NCBI RefSeq assembly: GCF_009765875.1 | Contig: NZ_LMUP01000011.1 | Location: 1 to 61,645, forward strand | DNA: 61,645 nucleotides | Direction: 5' to 3' | Source of the DNA: Pedobacter sp. L105 | Lineage (GTDB): Bacteria; Bacteroidota; Bacteroidia; Sphingobacteriales; Sphingobacteriaceae | In this document: positions 52,901 to 61,377 of the stretch, piece after piece | Layout: every line of letters begins with the position of its first letter | How positions within the stretch are numbered: the first letter of the stretch is position 1 | Position numbers and translations under genes: made by a program | Notes under the pieces: model-generated | Told to the model about the DNA's origin: nothing | Databases searched by the model: none | The model's input: the letters and a program-made list of their open reading frames with translations, nothing else

Positions 52901-54528
52901 TTCTCTAAGGCGCCAGGCTGTGGCTGTTGCACAACTTTCAATTTAAAGCTGCGCCACGGACTCGAATTATCCAATAATGCGCCAAGATTTTTTTATTTTC
53001 TAATAGCCGGTCTATTTTCTTCTTTATAAAACCTTTCAGTTGATTGAATTTATGTTTTAGAGCAAACGAAGCATCGATCTGGATGCTTCGTTTGGTATTA
53101 AAGGCAAGTAACTTCTTGAGGTTATATGCTGTAGCAGCAAGAAGCACATGTTTTTTGGCTAAATCTATCCCTTTTGTATAAACTTTCTTCATACCCCTAA
53201 AATGTAGTAAAGTTCCAATGACTGGTTCTACAGTAGATGATCGGAGATTTTTCATTTTCTGACCTATTTTGCTTTGCGTTCGTACATACATTTTGTCATA
53301 ATAGGGTTTATCTATTGTGTCACCTATCTGTTTATATTTTGCGTTCTTGATACACTCTGTGCGGAAAGTACAAGGTTGACAATCTTTTGCAGAAGAATAA
53401 TATGACTTCGTCTTACTGTTATCTCGATAATCTGTACGTACTCCCCTAAAAGATATTTTCACTCCAGCTTTACATTGATAGAAATCACCCAATGCATTAT
53501 AGCTAAAGTCTTTTCGGAAAGGTAGATAATTACCAATACATGGTATGTAGGCTTGTATTCCTGCTTTTTCTAGGTATCTCAAAGACGAACCGCTGCTGTA
53601 ACCTGAGTCTGCCAAAACTTCTTCCACATCCAGTCCATTCTGTTTTAAATTTTCAACCGTCTGATCTAGTATGCCAGGTAGGCACTGAGAATCTCTCTTG
53701 TCTGCAAAGTCAGCCATTGCCCCACAAATCACATGGGAAGCTGTATCTACACTAATCTGACCAAAATAATTAAGCGCTTTTTGTTTGTTGGCCTTTTTAG
53801 ATAAGCGAGAGTCGGGATCAGAAGTACTCACATATTTCTTATTTTCAGTCTCTCTTGCCTTACTTTTAGAATTACCTCTTTCATCTTCATTTTTCAAAAG
53901 ATCCTGGTAAAAGACGGAACAATCTTCTTCTATCCGCCTTTCAGTCAAGCTCGAAATAGATGCATTTGCTTTGATGAATGCACTATCAATAGCTTGCCTA
54001 CTTCCATTCACCATGCCTTTTGCTACACACATACTTAAGACTTGGCGAAAAACATTAAGAAACAATTCCTCTCCATACAATTTTCGAGTTCGGCTTAACG
54101 TACTATGCCACGGTAGAGGCTCATCAACATCATAATTTAAGAAGTAGAGCATATCCATCCGCATGGATGCATGCTCTATTATCTTACGATCAGAGCAGAA
54201 ATTCTCAATATACCCAATTAACATTAGTTTGAAGAAAACTTCTGGGTCAATACTAGATTGTCCTTCGACTCCATAATAACCCGTGGTTTGCTCTCGCAAA
54301 AATGAAAGATTAAGCGTTTCTTTTAATCTACGATAAAAGTTGTTTTCAGGTATTCTTTCTGACAAACGAAAACTAAGAAATAGTTTTTCTTGATATTGTT
54401 TACTGCCCTGCATAAAACCGTTTTAATTGCAATCAATATACTGAATATCAATTAAATATACAATTTTTAAAGATGAATTTACACAAGCTATTTGAGTTGT
54501 GCAACAGCCACAGGCTGGCACCTTAGAG
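52901..54528 (-). mobile_element. IS1182-family insertion sequence
   Basis: A 1628-bp element with 35-bp terminal inverted repeats at 52901-52935 and 54494-54528 (33 of 35 identical; left end starts TTCTCTAAGG and ends GTTGCACAAC). It contains a single intact transposase gene. No clear target duplication is seen next to these ends. It lies 16 bp beyond the stop codon of the ankyrin gene, so the catalase-ankyrin operon is not broken. Confidence 0.9.
52938..54413 (-). CDS. IS1182-family transposase
   Basis: The 491-residue protein has the N-terminal DUF772-like domain (SIDPEVFFKLMLIGYIENFC, SEREL-type helices), a DDE catalytic domain with Asp in AIDSAFIKANAS and DSGYSSGSSLRYLEKAG, and the cysteine-rich C-terminal part (CQPCTFRTECIK) typical of the family, ending in the PVIGTLLHFRGMKKVYTKG segment with the catalytic Glu. 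It is full-length and apparently intact, so the element may be active. It starts 81 bp inside the right end of the element. Confidence 0.94.
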   Translation of the reverse strand: MQGSKQYQEKLFLSFRLSERIPENNFYRRLKETLNLSFLREQTTGYYGVEGQSSIDPEVFFKLMLIGYIENFCSDRKIIEHASMRMDMLYFLNYDVDEPLPWHSTLSRTRKLYGEELFLNVFRQVLSMCVAKGMVNGSRQAIDSAFIKANASISSLTERRIEEDCSVFYQDLLKNEDERGNSKSKARETENKKYVSTSDPDSRLSKKANKQKALNYFGQISVDTASHVICGAMADFADKRDSQCLPGILDQTVENLKQNGLDVEEVLADSGYSSGSSLRYLEKAGIQAYIPCIGNYLPFRKDFSYNALGDFYQCKAGVKISFRGVRTDYRDNSKTKSYYSSAKDCQPCTFRTECIKNAKYKQIGDTIDKPYYDKMYVRTQSKIGQKMKNLRSSTVEPVIGTLLHFRGMKKVYTKGIDLAKKHVLLAATAYNLKKLLAFNTKRSIQIDASFALKHKFNQLKGFIKKKIDRLLENKKILAHYWIIRVRGAALN

Positions 54529-54544
54529 AAAGATATTTTTTTCT

Positions 54545-55078
54545 TTATTTCGCTTTTAATAAAGCTACTATGCTATCATTTTCCTGATTTAAGGCATAGT
54601 CCAAGGCCGTTTTTCCGAATCTGTCTTTTTTGGTGCTTAACGCTCCGTTTGAGAGCAGATAGGCTATAATATCTGCGTGGCCAAAGGTGGCTGCGAAGAT
54701 TAAGGCAGTAGCGGAATTGTAATTTTGCTGATTTAAATTCGCCTTGTGTTCAAATAAATACTTAACCATGGGCAGGAAACCCTTGTAACATGCGCCCATT
54801 AATGCTGTATTACCTGAAAAATCCATGGCATTTGGGTCAGCTCCGTTTTTTAATAAAAGTAAGGTGCATGCCTCATTTTCGTTATAAACGGCTACGATCA
54901 AAGGCGTTGATCCACGATGATCAACAGTATCGGTTTTTACATGATTTTTTAAAAGCCGCGCTAACGTCACGGTATCATTTGATCTGGCTGCGTCAAAAAT
55001 ATCCTGAGCTTTTGCACTAGTTCCAATTGCCAATAGCGTAGTAATGACAATGGTAAAAAATAATATTCTGTTTTTCAT
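54545..55078 (-). CDS. Exported ankyrin-repeat protein
   Basis: The 177-residue protein has a signal peptide (MKNRILFFTIVITTLLAIGT...) and about four ankyrin repeats (DAARSNDTVTLARLLKNHVK, DHRGSTPLIVAVYNENEACT, DFSGNTALMGACYKGFLPMV, NYNSATALIFAATFGHADII, DRFGKTALDYALNQENDSIV). Ankyrin proteins encoded next to catalase genes are known in Pseudomonas, where the protein is needed for full catalase activity. Here it lies 50 bp after the catalase gene on the same strand, so a similar partnership in the periplasm is likely. The IS element begins 16 bp after the stop codon. Confidence 0.9.
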   Translation of the reverse strand: MKNRILFFTIVITTLLAIGTSAKAQDIFDAARSNDTVTLARLLKNHVKTDTVDHRGSTPLIVAVYNENEACTLLLLKNGADPNAMDFSGNTALMGACYKGFLPMVKYLFEHKANLNQQNYNSATALIFAATFGHADIIAYLLSNGALSTKKDRFGKTALDYALNQENDSIVALLKAK

Positions 55079-55128
55079 CAGTCTGTTATTAGCACATGAA
55101 AATTGATTTCATTTCGGGTTTGAAAGCA

Positions 55129-56658
55129 TTATTTAGCCATAAACATGGCTTCAACTTCTTCCCTGGTGACGTTTAATTTAGCGGCCAGGCGTTTGCCATA
55201 ATCGCTATCAGCCATATAAAAATAACCAACCATTTTCTTTACCACATTTCTATCGGTCACAACAGCCAGATCGCCACTTAGGTTATTGATCAGGTGAGTT
55301 TTATCAGTTTCGCTAAGCGACCTGTAATACTCTCCGGCCTGTTTAAATTCATCAGGTTTTGAGATCTTTTTCTGCATTGTACTTACGTTGGTATACACTT
55401 CCGCAGGGTAATTATATTTTGGATTGTCTACATTACCCTTCGGGTCAGTGCTTGGCTGAAAATTAATATCAGAGTTTTTACCACGGTTACTCATCGGGCC
55501 ATCCTGATTATAACTGTTAACTTCAGATTTGGCCGCATTTACGGGTAATTGCTGGAAATTAGGCCCTATACGATAGCGTTGGGTATCGAAATAAGAAAAT
55601 AAACGTCCTTGTAACATTTTGTCTTCAGAAGGGGCAATTCCAGGAACCAATTCGCCAGGCGAAAAAGCCGATTCCTCTACTTCATCAAAGAAATTGCCGG
55701 GGATCTTGTTTAACGTCATTTTGCCGACTAAAATAGGCTTGGCAATGGTTTCAGGCCAAATTTTAGTATCATCCAGCGGATTAAAATCAAATTTATCCAG
55801 ATCTTCCGGTTTCATCATTTGCACATACAGTTCCCATGAAGGAAAGTTATGTTCGCTGATGTTCTCGTACAGATCAACTGTTGCATGCTGAAAATCTTTA
55901 CCCTGAATCGCCTTCGCCTCTTCTGCAGTCAGGTTTTTGATTCCCTGCATGCTTTTCCAGGTGTATTTTACATAGACAACCTGTCCGGCAGCATTTACCC
56001 ATTTAAATGCATGCACACCAGAACCATCCATCTGCCGGTAGTTAGCAGGGATTCCGTTATCAGTATATAATCTCGTCAACATATTTGTCGCTTCAGGCAC
56101 ATGGCTGAAGAAGTTGAAAATACGGTTGGGGTCTTGTTTGTTATATATTGGGGAAGGTTTTAAAGCATGCACAAAATCCGGGAATTTAATCGCATCCCTG
56201 ATAAAGAATACTGGAAAGTGGATACCAACGATATCATAATTACCTTGTTCAGTATAAAATTTCACAGCAAATCCTCTTGGATCACGCTGAGTTTCGGGGG
56301 AAGCACCACCACCCATTACGGTAGAAAAACGAACGAAAACAGGGGTAACTTTATCCTTTTTGCTGAAAAGGGCAGCAGCAGTTGAGGCAGAAAAATCGTC
56401 TGCAGCTACAAATTCTCCGTATGCACCTACTCCCCTGGCATGCACCACCCTTTCAGGGATTCTTTCTCTGTCAAATGCGGACAGCTTCTCAATTAAATGA
56501 ATATCTTCCAAAAGTACAGGTCCGTTTTGGCCAACTGTTTTGGAATCCTGGTTATCGCCAACTGGTGTACCGGTGTTTGTAGTCAGTACTTTTTGCTGTG
56601 CATGCAGGGATACAGTAGCAGCCGAAAATAAGACAAGTGATAAGTGTTTAAAGTTCAT
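55129..56658 (-). CDS. katA: Exported haem catalase with altered distal site
   Basis: The 509-residue monofunctional catalase has a signal peptide (MNFKHLSLVLFSAATVSLHA). The distal His73 is in IPERVVHARGVGAYG, the proximal haem Tyr in GRLFSYFDTQRYR, and the flanking PVFFIRDAIKFPDF is conserved. The segment that normally reads VGNN, whose Asn works with the distal His, reads VGIH (residues 144-147), so the catalytic Asn is missing. This may lower or change activity. The gene precedes an ankyrin gene and is divergent from oxyR. TACTTTTG at 56682-56689 is a -7 match 23 bp upstream of the ATG. Confidence 0.93.
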   Translation of the reverse strand: MNFKHLSLVLFSAATVSLHAQQKVLTTNTGTPVGDNQDSKTVGQNGPVLLEDIHLIEKLSAFDRERIPERVVHARGVGAYGEFVAADDFSASTAAALFSKKDKVTPVFVRFSTVMGGGASPETQRDPRGFAVKFYTEQGNYDIVGIHFPVFFIRDAIKFPDFVHALKPSPIYNKQDPNRIFNFFSHVPEATNMLTRLYTDNGIPANYRQMDGSGVHAFKWVNAAGQVVYVKYTWKSMQGIKNLTAEEAKAIQGKDFQHATVDLYENISEHNFPSWELYVQMMKPEDLDKFDFNPLDDTKIWPETIAKPILVGKMTLNKIPGNFFDEVEESAFSPGELVPGIAPSEDKMLQGRLFSYFDTQRYRIGPNFQQLPVNAAKSEVNSYNQDGPMSNRGKNSDINFQPSTDPKGNVDNPKYNYPAEVYTNVSTMQKKISKPDEFKQAGEYYRSLSETDKTHLINNLSGDLAVVTDRNVVKKMVGYFYMADSDYGKRLAAKLNVTREEVEAMFMAK

Positions 56659-56681
56659 AGAAAATCTTTTTTTTGAAAGCC

Positions 56682-56689
56682 CAAAAGTA
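56682..56689 (-). promoter_or_regulatory. -7 element for the catalase gene
   Basis: Minus-strand TACTTTTG matches TAnnTTTG. It lies in the 284-bp region shared with oxyR; no clear OxyR tetranucleotide repeats were found. Confidence 0.6.
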
Positions 56690-56942
56690 TAGGCGCGGAT
56701 ACAGGAAAGAAAATCACAAATCTTGATGTGCTATAGAGATATTCAATGGAAAAGGCAACCTTATCGATTCTGTCGATGCTGCTTCAATTATATCTATTTG
56801 ATGGAACAGGATAATAGTGGTTACTTGCGCCTCGCAAATCTGAAGCATGTTATGTTTGTTAAATCCTTTTTGGTTTCGATGATCAGAAGGATAAAACTTT
56901 ATAGCATACCAGCTGTAGTAGCGAATGATTAATCACCTATAA

Positions 56943-57857
56943 ATGAGTCTTACCCAATACGAATATATTATTGCTGTTGATACATATCGCAGTTTTGTGA
57001 TGGCGGCTGAAAAGTGCTTTGTTACACAGCCAACGCTCAGCATGCAAATTCAGAAGCTCGAATATACGCTAGGCGTTCAGATATTCAACCGCAAGAAGCA
57101 GCCAGTGTTACCTACGGAAATAGGGAGCAATATTATTGCCCAGGCAAGGGTACTGATCGCCGAACATCAAAGGATAAAGGAAATTGTTGGCGACTATCAG
57201 AAAGAACTGATGGGTGAACTTAAGATTGGAATCATTCCTACCATCGCACCTTATATACTTCCAAAAATCATTATCCAGTTTATGTTGAAATTTCCGCAGG
57301 TGAAACTTGTGATATGGGAACAAACTACAGAGGAGATTATCCAGCAACTTAAACTTGGTTTAATTGACTGCGGTATTCTTTCCACTCCGATATTGGAAAC
57401 CCAATTTATTAAAACGCCCCTATTTTACGAGAACTTCGTAGCCTACGTATCCCGGAACAGCGAGCTGGCAAAGAAAAAAACGATTCACCCCGATGATATC
57501 AATATCGATGAGCTTTGGATTCTTAATGAAGGACATTGTATGCGCGACCAGGTGCTGAATATTTGTCAGCGCCGTGAAAGTACTATTGGATTTAAACACT
57601 ACGAATACAATACAGGCAGTATCGAAACGTTAAAACGCATGGTAGACGAAAATAACGGCGCTACGATCCTCCCTGAGTTTGCCTTAAAAGACTTCTCCAA
57701 AGCGCAACTGGAAAAAGTAAGATATTTTAAATCGCCTCAGCCAGTCCGCGAAATAAGTATTGTTACGCCAAATGGATTTGCAAAAAAACGATTAATTGAA
57801 ACTATGAAAAATGAAATCCTGGGGTTCGTACCAACGCACATGAAAGAATGCAGGTAA
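56943..57857 (+). CDS. oxyR: OxyR, LysR-family peroxide sensor
   Basis: The 304-residue protein has the LysR helix-turn-helix (1-60; AAEKCFVTQPTLSMQIQKLE) and a substrate-binding-like effector domain (about 90-295). The two redox cysteines are at 199 and 208 (NEGHCMRDQVLNICQR), at the same numbers as in E. coli OxyR, so it should form the activating disulfide on peroxide. Its position divergent from katA is the classical arrangement. The intergenic region is likely where it acts. Length and motifs are complete. Confidence 0.95.
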   Translation: MSLTQYEYIIAVDTYRSFVMAAEKCFVTQPTLSMQIQKLEYTLGVQIFNRKKQPVLPTEIGSNIIAQARVLIAEHQRIKEIVGDYQKELMGELKIGIIPTIAPYILPKIIIQFMLKFPQVKLVIWEQTTEEIIQQLKLGLIDCGILSTPILETQFIKTPLFYENFVAYVSRNSELAKKKTIHPDDINIDELWILNEGHCMRDQVLNICQRRESTIGFKHYEYNTGSIETLKRMVDENNGATILPEFALKDFSKAQLEKVRYFKSPQPVREISIVTPNGFAKKRLIETMKNEILGFVPTHMKECR

Positions 57858-57982
57858 AAGAAAAATTAAGTTTTGCCACAACTCAAACGGGAAAATAGAA
57901 TAAAACAGGCAAATGTGAATGCAATTCAAGCTGAAAAATGATCAATGCCAAATGTTGTGGATCAAAAATTCATTTAATGATT

Positions 57983-58975
57983 TTAAGCATAGAGCTGAGT
58001 TAGCCTATAGAGAAAAAACTCAATGTTTTTAACACCCTTGAACTGACTTCTGAATGCCTTGATTTTTGCGTTGAAAGATTCCGCTGACGCATTTGTAGAT
58101 CTGTTATCAAAGTAGTTGAGGATGGTTTGATAGTGGTTTTGGATAGACCTGGCAACCGTATTGAAAGCTTTGAAGCCAGTCTGTCTTACTTTTTCATGCC
58201 ATCTGGCTAGATTAGCCAATCCAAAGACCTTGTCTTTTGTATGTTCAAATATTTGACCGAGCCCTAAGCTGAGTCCGTATGCAGTTTTGAGATCGTGATA
58301 TCGCTCAAATAGCAGTTCAGCGCGTTCTTTTTGACTGGCGGTCCAATCCGAAGGCTTTTTATATAAAACATATCGACTCCTGGCTAACAATTGCTTTAAG
58401 GTATCACCGTTGGGGAGTACTTCTGATTGAAACAGATCACCTGTCTTTTTGGATTGTTCTATCGCATCATTTTCAGCATCCAGAGCTGCCCATCTATAGT
58501 TGATCCGCATCTCCTGTAATGCCTCGGTGGCCAACTTCTGCACATGAAATCTATCGGTAACCCTAATCGCCTGTGGAAAGCACCGCTTACAGATCAACTC
58601 CATATTACCTGCCATGTCAAGAGTTACCTCGCTGACTTTCCTGCGTTGTCTTTCAGGTAGTTTTTGAAGGATTCCAATAACCGTTTCAGCTTTTGTTCCC
58701 GCTACAATGGCCACAACAGCACCTTTTTTGCCTTTGGCCGCCTTGTTGGTAACAATGGTATAAAGTTCACCATGGGAAAGACTGGTTTCATCGATGGAAA
58801 GCTGGTTCCCCAGGTTTTCAGGGTAAAGCAGCCATTTCTTTGCATGTGGTTTTTGATCCCAATTCTTGAAATCACTCAGATAGTCACGGTATTGCCGAAG
58901 CAGGTTTTTACTCTTTACACCATAAAATGAACTGATCGAATCAACGCTATTCGGCGCTGTATCGATTGATTTCTT
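57983..58975 (-). CDS. ISAon1-type transposase, orfB (DDE domain)
   Basis: The open frame runs from 58975 to 57983 (about 330 residues) with a DDE_Tnp_ISL3-like catalytic domain: Asp in LSIDETSLSHGELYTIVTN, Asp in VTLDMAGNMELI, RVTDRFHVQK, and Glu in STNASAESFNAKIKAF. The N-terminal part reads SISSFYGVKSKNLLRQYRDY. There is no ATG before the conserved region; the first GTG is at 58714, inside the domain. The frame overlaps the end of orfA and is +1 relative to it, so expression needs ribosomal frameshifting, reinitiation at a rare codon, or a fusion. Confidence 0.85.
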   Translation of the reverse strand, partial: KKSIDTAPNSVDSISSFYGVKSKNLLRQYRDYLSDFKNWDQKPHAKKWLLYPENLGNQLSIDETSLSHGELYTIVTNKAAKGKKGAVVAIVAGTKAETVIGILQKLPERQRRKVSEVTLDMAGNMELICKRCFPQAIRVTDRFHVQKLATEALQEMRINYRWAALDAENDAIEQSKKTGDLFQSEVLPNGDTLKQLLARSRYVLYKKPSDWTASQKERAELLFERYHDLKTAYGLSLGLGQIFEHTKDKVFGLANLARWHEKVRQTGFKAFNTVARSIQNHYQTILNYFDNRSTNASAESFNAKIKAFRSQFKGVKNIEFFLYRLTQLYA

Positions 58976-59312
58976 TTAAAAAAGCCGCGAAGTCTCCTGT
59001 CATTCGCGTTCCCTTTTCTACTAAAGTCCAATTCCGGTAAATCACCTTTGAAGCTTCGGTATCCAGCCATCTGCGTCTTTTGATATGGTAAAACACTTTA
59101 CGCCCACGGATCGGGAAATCCTGTATGACAATCTGAGGAAAAAAACCTTTGGAGAGTACTTTTATGCCAGTCCATTCTGAAGGTGTAGTATTCAACTCTT
59201 CAAGTTCAATATGAAAAGTTGAATCCTCTTCAATAACTCCTTTGAACTCGAAATTCTCTAATATAAAATCCGGCAAAAATAAACTCAGTAGGGAGGCGGT
59301 ATCTGATGGCAT
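58947..59312 (-). CDS. ISAon1-type transposase N-terminal protein, orfA
   Basis: The 121-residue protein (MPSDTASLLSLFLPDFILEN at the start, then SEWTGIKVLSKGFFPQIVIQ and VFYHIKRRRWLDTEASKVIY) matches the N-terminal region protein that accompanies ISAon1-family transposases. It probably binds the element ends. Its 3' end overlaps orfB by 29 bp in a different frame. The last codons include a TTTAAAA heptamer, typical for -1 slippage, but the -1 frame closes soon afterwards. Confidence 0.8.
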   Translation of the reverse strand: MPSDTASLLSLFLPDFILENFEFKGVIEEDSTFHIELEELNTTPSEWTGIKVLSKGFFPQIVIQDFPIRGRKVFYHIKRRRWLDTEASKVIYRNWTLVEKGTRMTGDFAAFLKEINRYSAE

Positions 59313-59575
59313 AAATCTAATTTGTAAAAAGACGCAAAGTTATGTTTTTAACAACTCCTCCACAACATTTGGCATTGATCCCTGAAAAAAGGTAATTTTA
59401 ACAAAAACAAAAGGTCTTAAAAAAAGAAAGGGTTGCTCCATCCAGACGCATCCCTATTCTAACCAAATATAAACCTGTATGAACGGGTTTTCCTTTATTT
59501 TTCAGTTGCTATATTGATTTAGCAAACATGAAAACAATTATGTCGTTTTGTTGATTCAAATATACGAACATTCTC

Positions 59576-59596
59576 ATAGTGTACAAACTACACTAT
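59576..59596. promoter_or_regulatory. Perfect inverted repeat ATAGTGTA-N5-TACACTAT
   Basis: Two 8-bp arms around CAAAC look like an operator for a dimeric regulator (TetR- or GntR-like). The nearest gene, the PfkB kinase at 59673-60548, is transcribed toward it, so the site is downstream of that gene and has no clear target in the window. Confidence 0.5.
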
Positions 59597-59672
59597 TCAT
59601 TATTTATTAAAAAGACAATTAAATGACAAATGTATTTTAAGAAACCTCATTTAAATGCCATGATTGCTGTTT

Positions 59673-60548
59673 TTAATGCTTATTTACTTCCAATAAGGCT
59701 AAAATATCTTTTTCAGTTCCGTTAAAAGGTCCGGATGTTTCAATTTTTAAGCTGGCCATTGCAGCTCCAAACTCTCCTGATTCCTGTATCCCGCCCATTT
59801 TTGCCCTTTTAAATAAATATCCGGCCATGTAAGTATCTCCACAACCAGTGGCATCTGTTTCTACAGCTGGTATAAAAGCCGGTATATCGTAAACAGCCCC
59901 GTCCGCATAAATTACAGAACCGAGGCTGGCCCTCGTGATCACAATTTCTTTTACACCCAGGCCGGCCAGTATTTTTGCACCTTCGTTGATTCCCTTACAT
60001 CCGGTAAGAACTTCAAGTTCTGCTTCATCTGCCTTTACGAAATGTACATATTGCAAAGCTTCTTTTTTTTCCGTCCAGTCTACCGCACATACCTGCTGAT
60101 TGCGTACCTCTCGAAGGTAACCCTGCACATCTAAAGATACCTTACCACGCTCTGATAAATCTTTAATCAATGTTACAGGGATATCATTGGCCAGTAACGG
60201 CCCAAGGTGAAATATTGTTGCTTCTACCCTGCTCAGCTGTGTTATAGTAAAAGGATCTGCTTCCTGCAATACCCGCTGGGTACGGTGATCAAGATGACCG
60301 GTGTAGATGTTTTCAAAATATACCGTTTTTGCGCTTTCAAATAAATTCACCTCTGTACCGCCAGCACGAAGGTCGTCTACAAAATGCATTTCGCTGGTTG
60401 CTACAGCAGTAACCAAACTATAGTACACGTCCATTTGCTGCAAAGCCCTGGAAAAATAAAATGAAGTTCCGCCAGCCATATACTTTTCTGAAGTACTGGT
60501 CACTACCCGGTCTAATGTAATATGTCCTATGCAACAAATATCGTACAT
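59673..60548 (-). CDS. PfkB-family carbohydrate kinase
   Basis: The 291-residue protein is a ribokinase-like (PfkB) ATP-dependent kinase. It has the N-terminal IGHITLDRVV, Gly-Gly in MAGGTSFYFSRAL, and the second signature ETDATGCGDTYMAGYLFKR with the catalytic Asp. The lid region is short, so it belongs to the minimal members of the family. The substrate could be a sugar, a nucleoside or a sugar acid; nothing in the sequence decides. It lies 84 bp after the DUF4268 gene on the same strand and next to the recent IS insertion. Confidence 0.92.
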   Translation of the reverse strand: MYDICCIGHITLDRVVTSTSEKYMAGGTSFYFSRALQQMDVYYSLVTAVATSEMHFVDDLRAGGTEVNLFESAKTVYFENIYTGHLDHRTQRVLQEADPFTITQLSRVEATIFHLGPLLANDIPVTLIKDLSERGKVSLDVQGYLREVRNQQVCAVDWTEKKEALQYVHFVKADEAELEVLTGCKGINEGAKILAGLGVKEIVITRASLGSVIYADGAVYDIPAFIPAVETDATGCGDTYMAGYLFKRAKMGGIQESGEFGAAMASLKIETSGPFNGTEKDILALLEVNKH

Positions 60549-60632
60549 CCAATTTTGCTATAAGTCCAGGCAGCTTAACTACTGCACAGGAATTTAAAGG
60601 TAGTTAATATCGTCTTTAACGCAAGATTATTC

Positions 60633-61094
60633 TTAGCTGAATAATTCAAAACTATCACGTGCATCGTTCCAGAACTCATCCAGTGCAATGATACGCGGTT
60701 TAAAAAAGGAGATCAGCGCAGGCCAGTCGCTTTGTTTAAAAATGCTTACGTGATCAAGGGATTTGACAATGCGGCTAACCTGTTTAAAATTTTCATCGGT
60801 TAACTCGGGTTGCCATTCCCATTCTTCATTTAAAGAAGTACTCAGCAATGTTCTGAAAGCAGTAAACTGCTCAAATAGCAGGTCCCGCATGCCTGCATCA
60901 GGATGCGAAAGTTCAATCGCTATAAATGCAGAGCGGTTATCGGCCTGCATTTTAAAAGACAGGTAGCGTATTCCTGTTCTATAATTTATCCAGTTGATCT
61001 TTTGCCCTTCAGCAGAAAGCTGAGGAGCAATATACTGCCCAAATGCAGTCCAGAAAGCCTGCTTTAGCTTTGAAGTTTCATCTTTAGTATACAT
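60633..61094 (-). CDS. DUF4268-family protein
   Basis: The 153-residue protein matches DUF4268: KQAFWTAFGQYIAPQLSAEG, INWINYRTGIRYLSFKMQAD, FIAIELSHPDAGMRDLLFEQ and ending in FWNDARDSFELF. DUF4268 also occurs as a C-terminal domain in endonuclease-like proteins, but this is the short form alone and its role is unknown. A TACCTTTG -7 element lies at 61100-61107, only 5 bp upstream of the ATG, so the transcript is probably leaderless. The PfkB gene follows on the same strand. Confidence 0.88.
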   Translation of the reverse strand: MYTKDETSKLKQAFWTAFGQYIAPQLSAEGQKINWINYRTGIRYLSFKMQADNRSAFIAIELSHPDAGMRDLLFEQFTAFRTLLSTSLNEEWEWQPELTDENFKQVSRIVKSLDHVSIFKQSDWPALISFFKPRIIALDEFWNDARDSFELFS

Positions 61095-61099
61095 GCCGG

Positions 61100-61107
61100 C
61101 AAAGGTA
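61100..61107 (-). promoter_or_regulatory. -7 element for DUF4268 gene, leaderless arrangement
   Basis: Minus-strand TACCTTTG matches TAnnTTTG and ends 5 bp before the ATG at 61094. Confidence 0.6.
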
Positions 61108-61288
61108 ATTATATCTCTATTTGTTAGGTTAACGGTTTTTAAATAATTTCAAGCTTCAATATTAAACTGGTTTTAAGACAATCACGTAATTGTCATAAAC
61201 TTAATTTTAACGCATTTCTAATGCCACTTTATGGCATTACCAGGGCACTTTTTGTTGAAAACCCCCTCAAAATCATAAGCACCCTTAT

Positions 61289-61323
61289 AAACATATGACG
61301 TTTATATAAAACATCATATGTTT
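61289..61323. promoter_or_regulatory. Inverted repeat upstream of the bicupin gene
   Basis: Perfect 10-bp arms AAACATATGA (61289-61298) and TCATATGTTT (61314-61323), spacer 15. It lies 54 bp before the ATG and may be an operator or mRNA hairpin. Confidence 0.5.
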
Positions 61324-61377
61324 ATTTGTAGTGTAATCTATCACATACATCATTTATTACTTCAAAATCAAACAGTT

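Larger units (their letters stand above)
57939..59381 (-). mobile_element. ISAon1/ISL3-type insertion sequence with target duplication
   Basis: A 1443-bp element. The ends carry 22-bp perfect inverted repeats (GATCAATGCCAAATGTTGTG plus GA at 57940-57961; complement at 59359-59380). The 8-bp direct repeat CTGAAAAA flanks it at 57931-57938 and 59382-59389, as expected for this group. It carries two overlapping genes, orfA and orfB, on the minus strand. The insertion is recent enough to keep a perfect duplication. Confidence 0.92.

Noticed and set aside
52897..54532. Target-site duplication for the IS1182-family element
   Set aside because: Flanks of the 35-bp repeats (ATAA left, AGAT right) do not match.
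56690..56942. OxyR tetranucleotide binding repeats
   Set aside because: Only partial ATAG/CTAT matches with wrong spacing were found.
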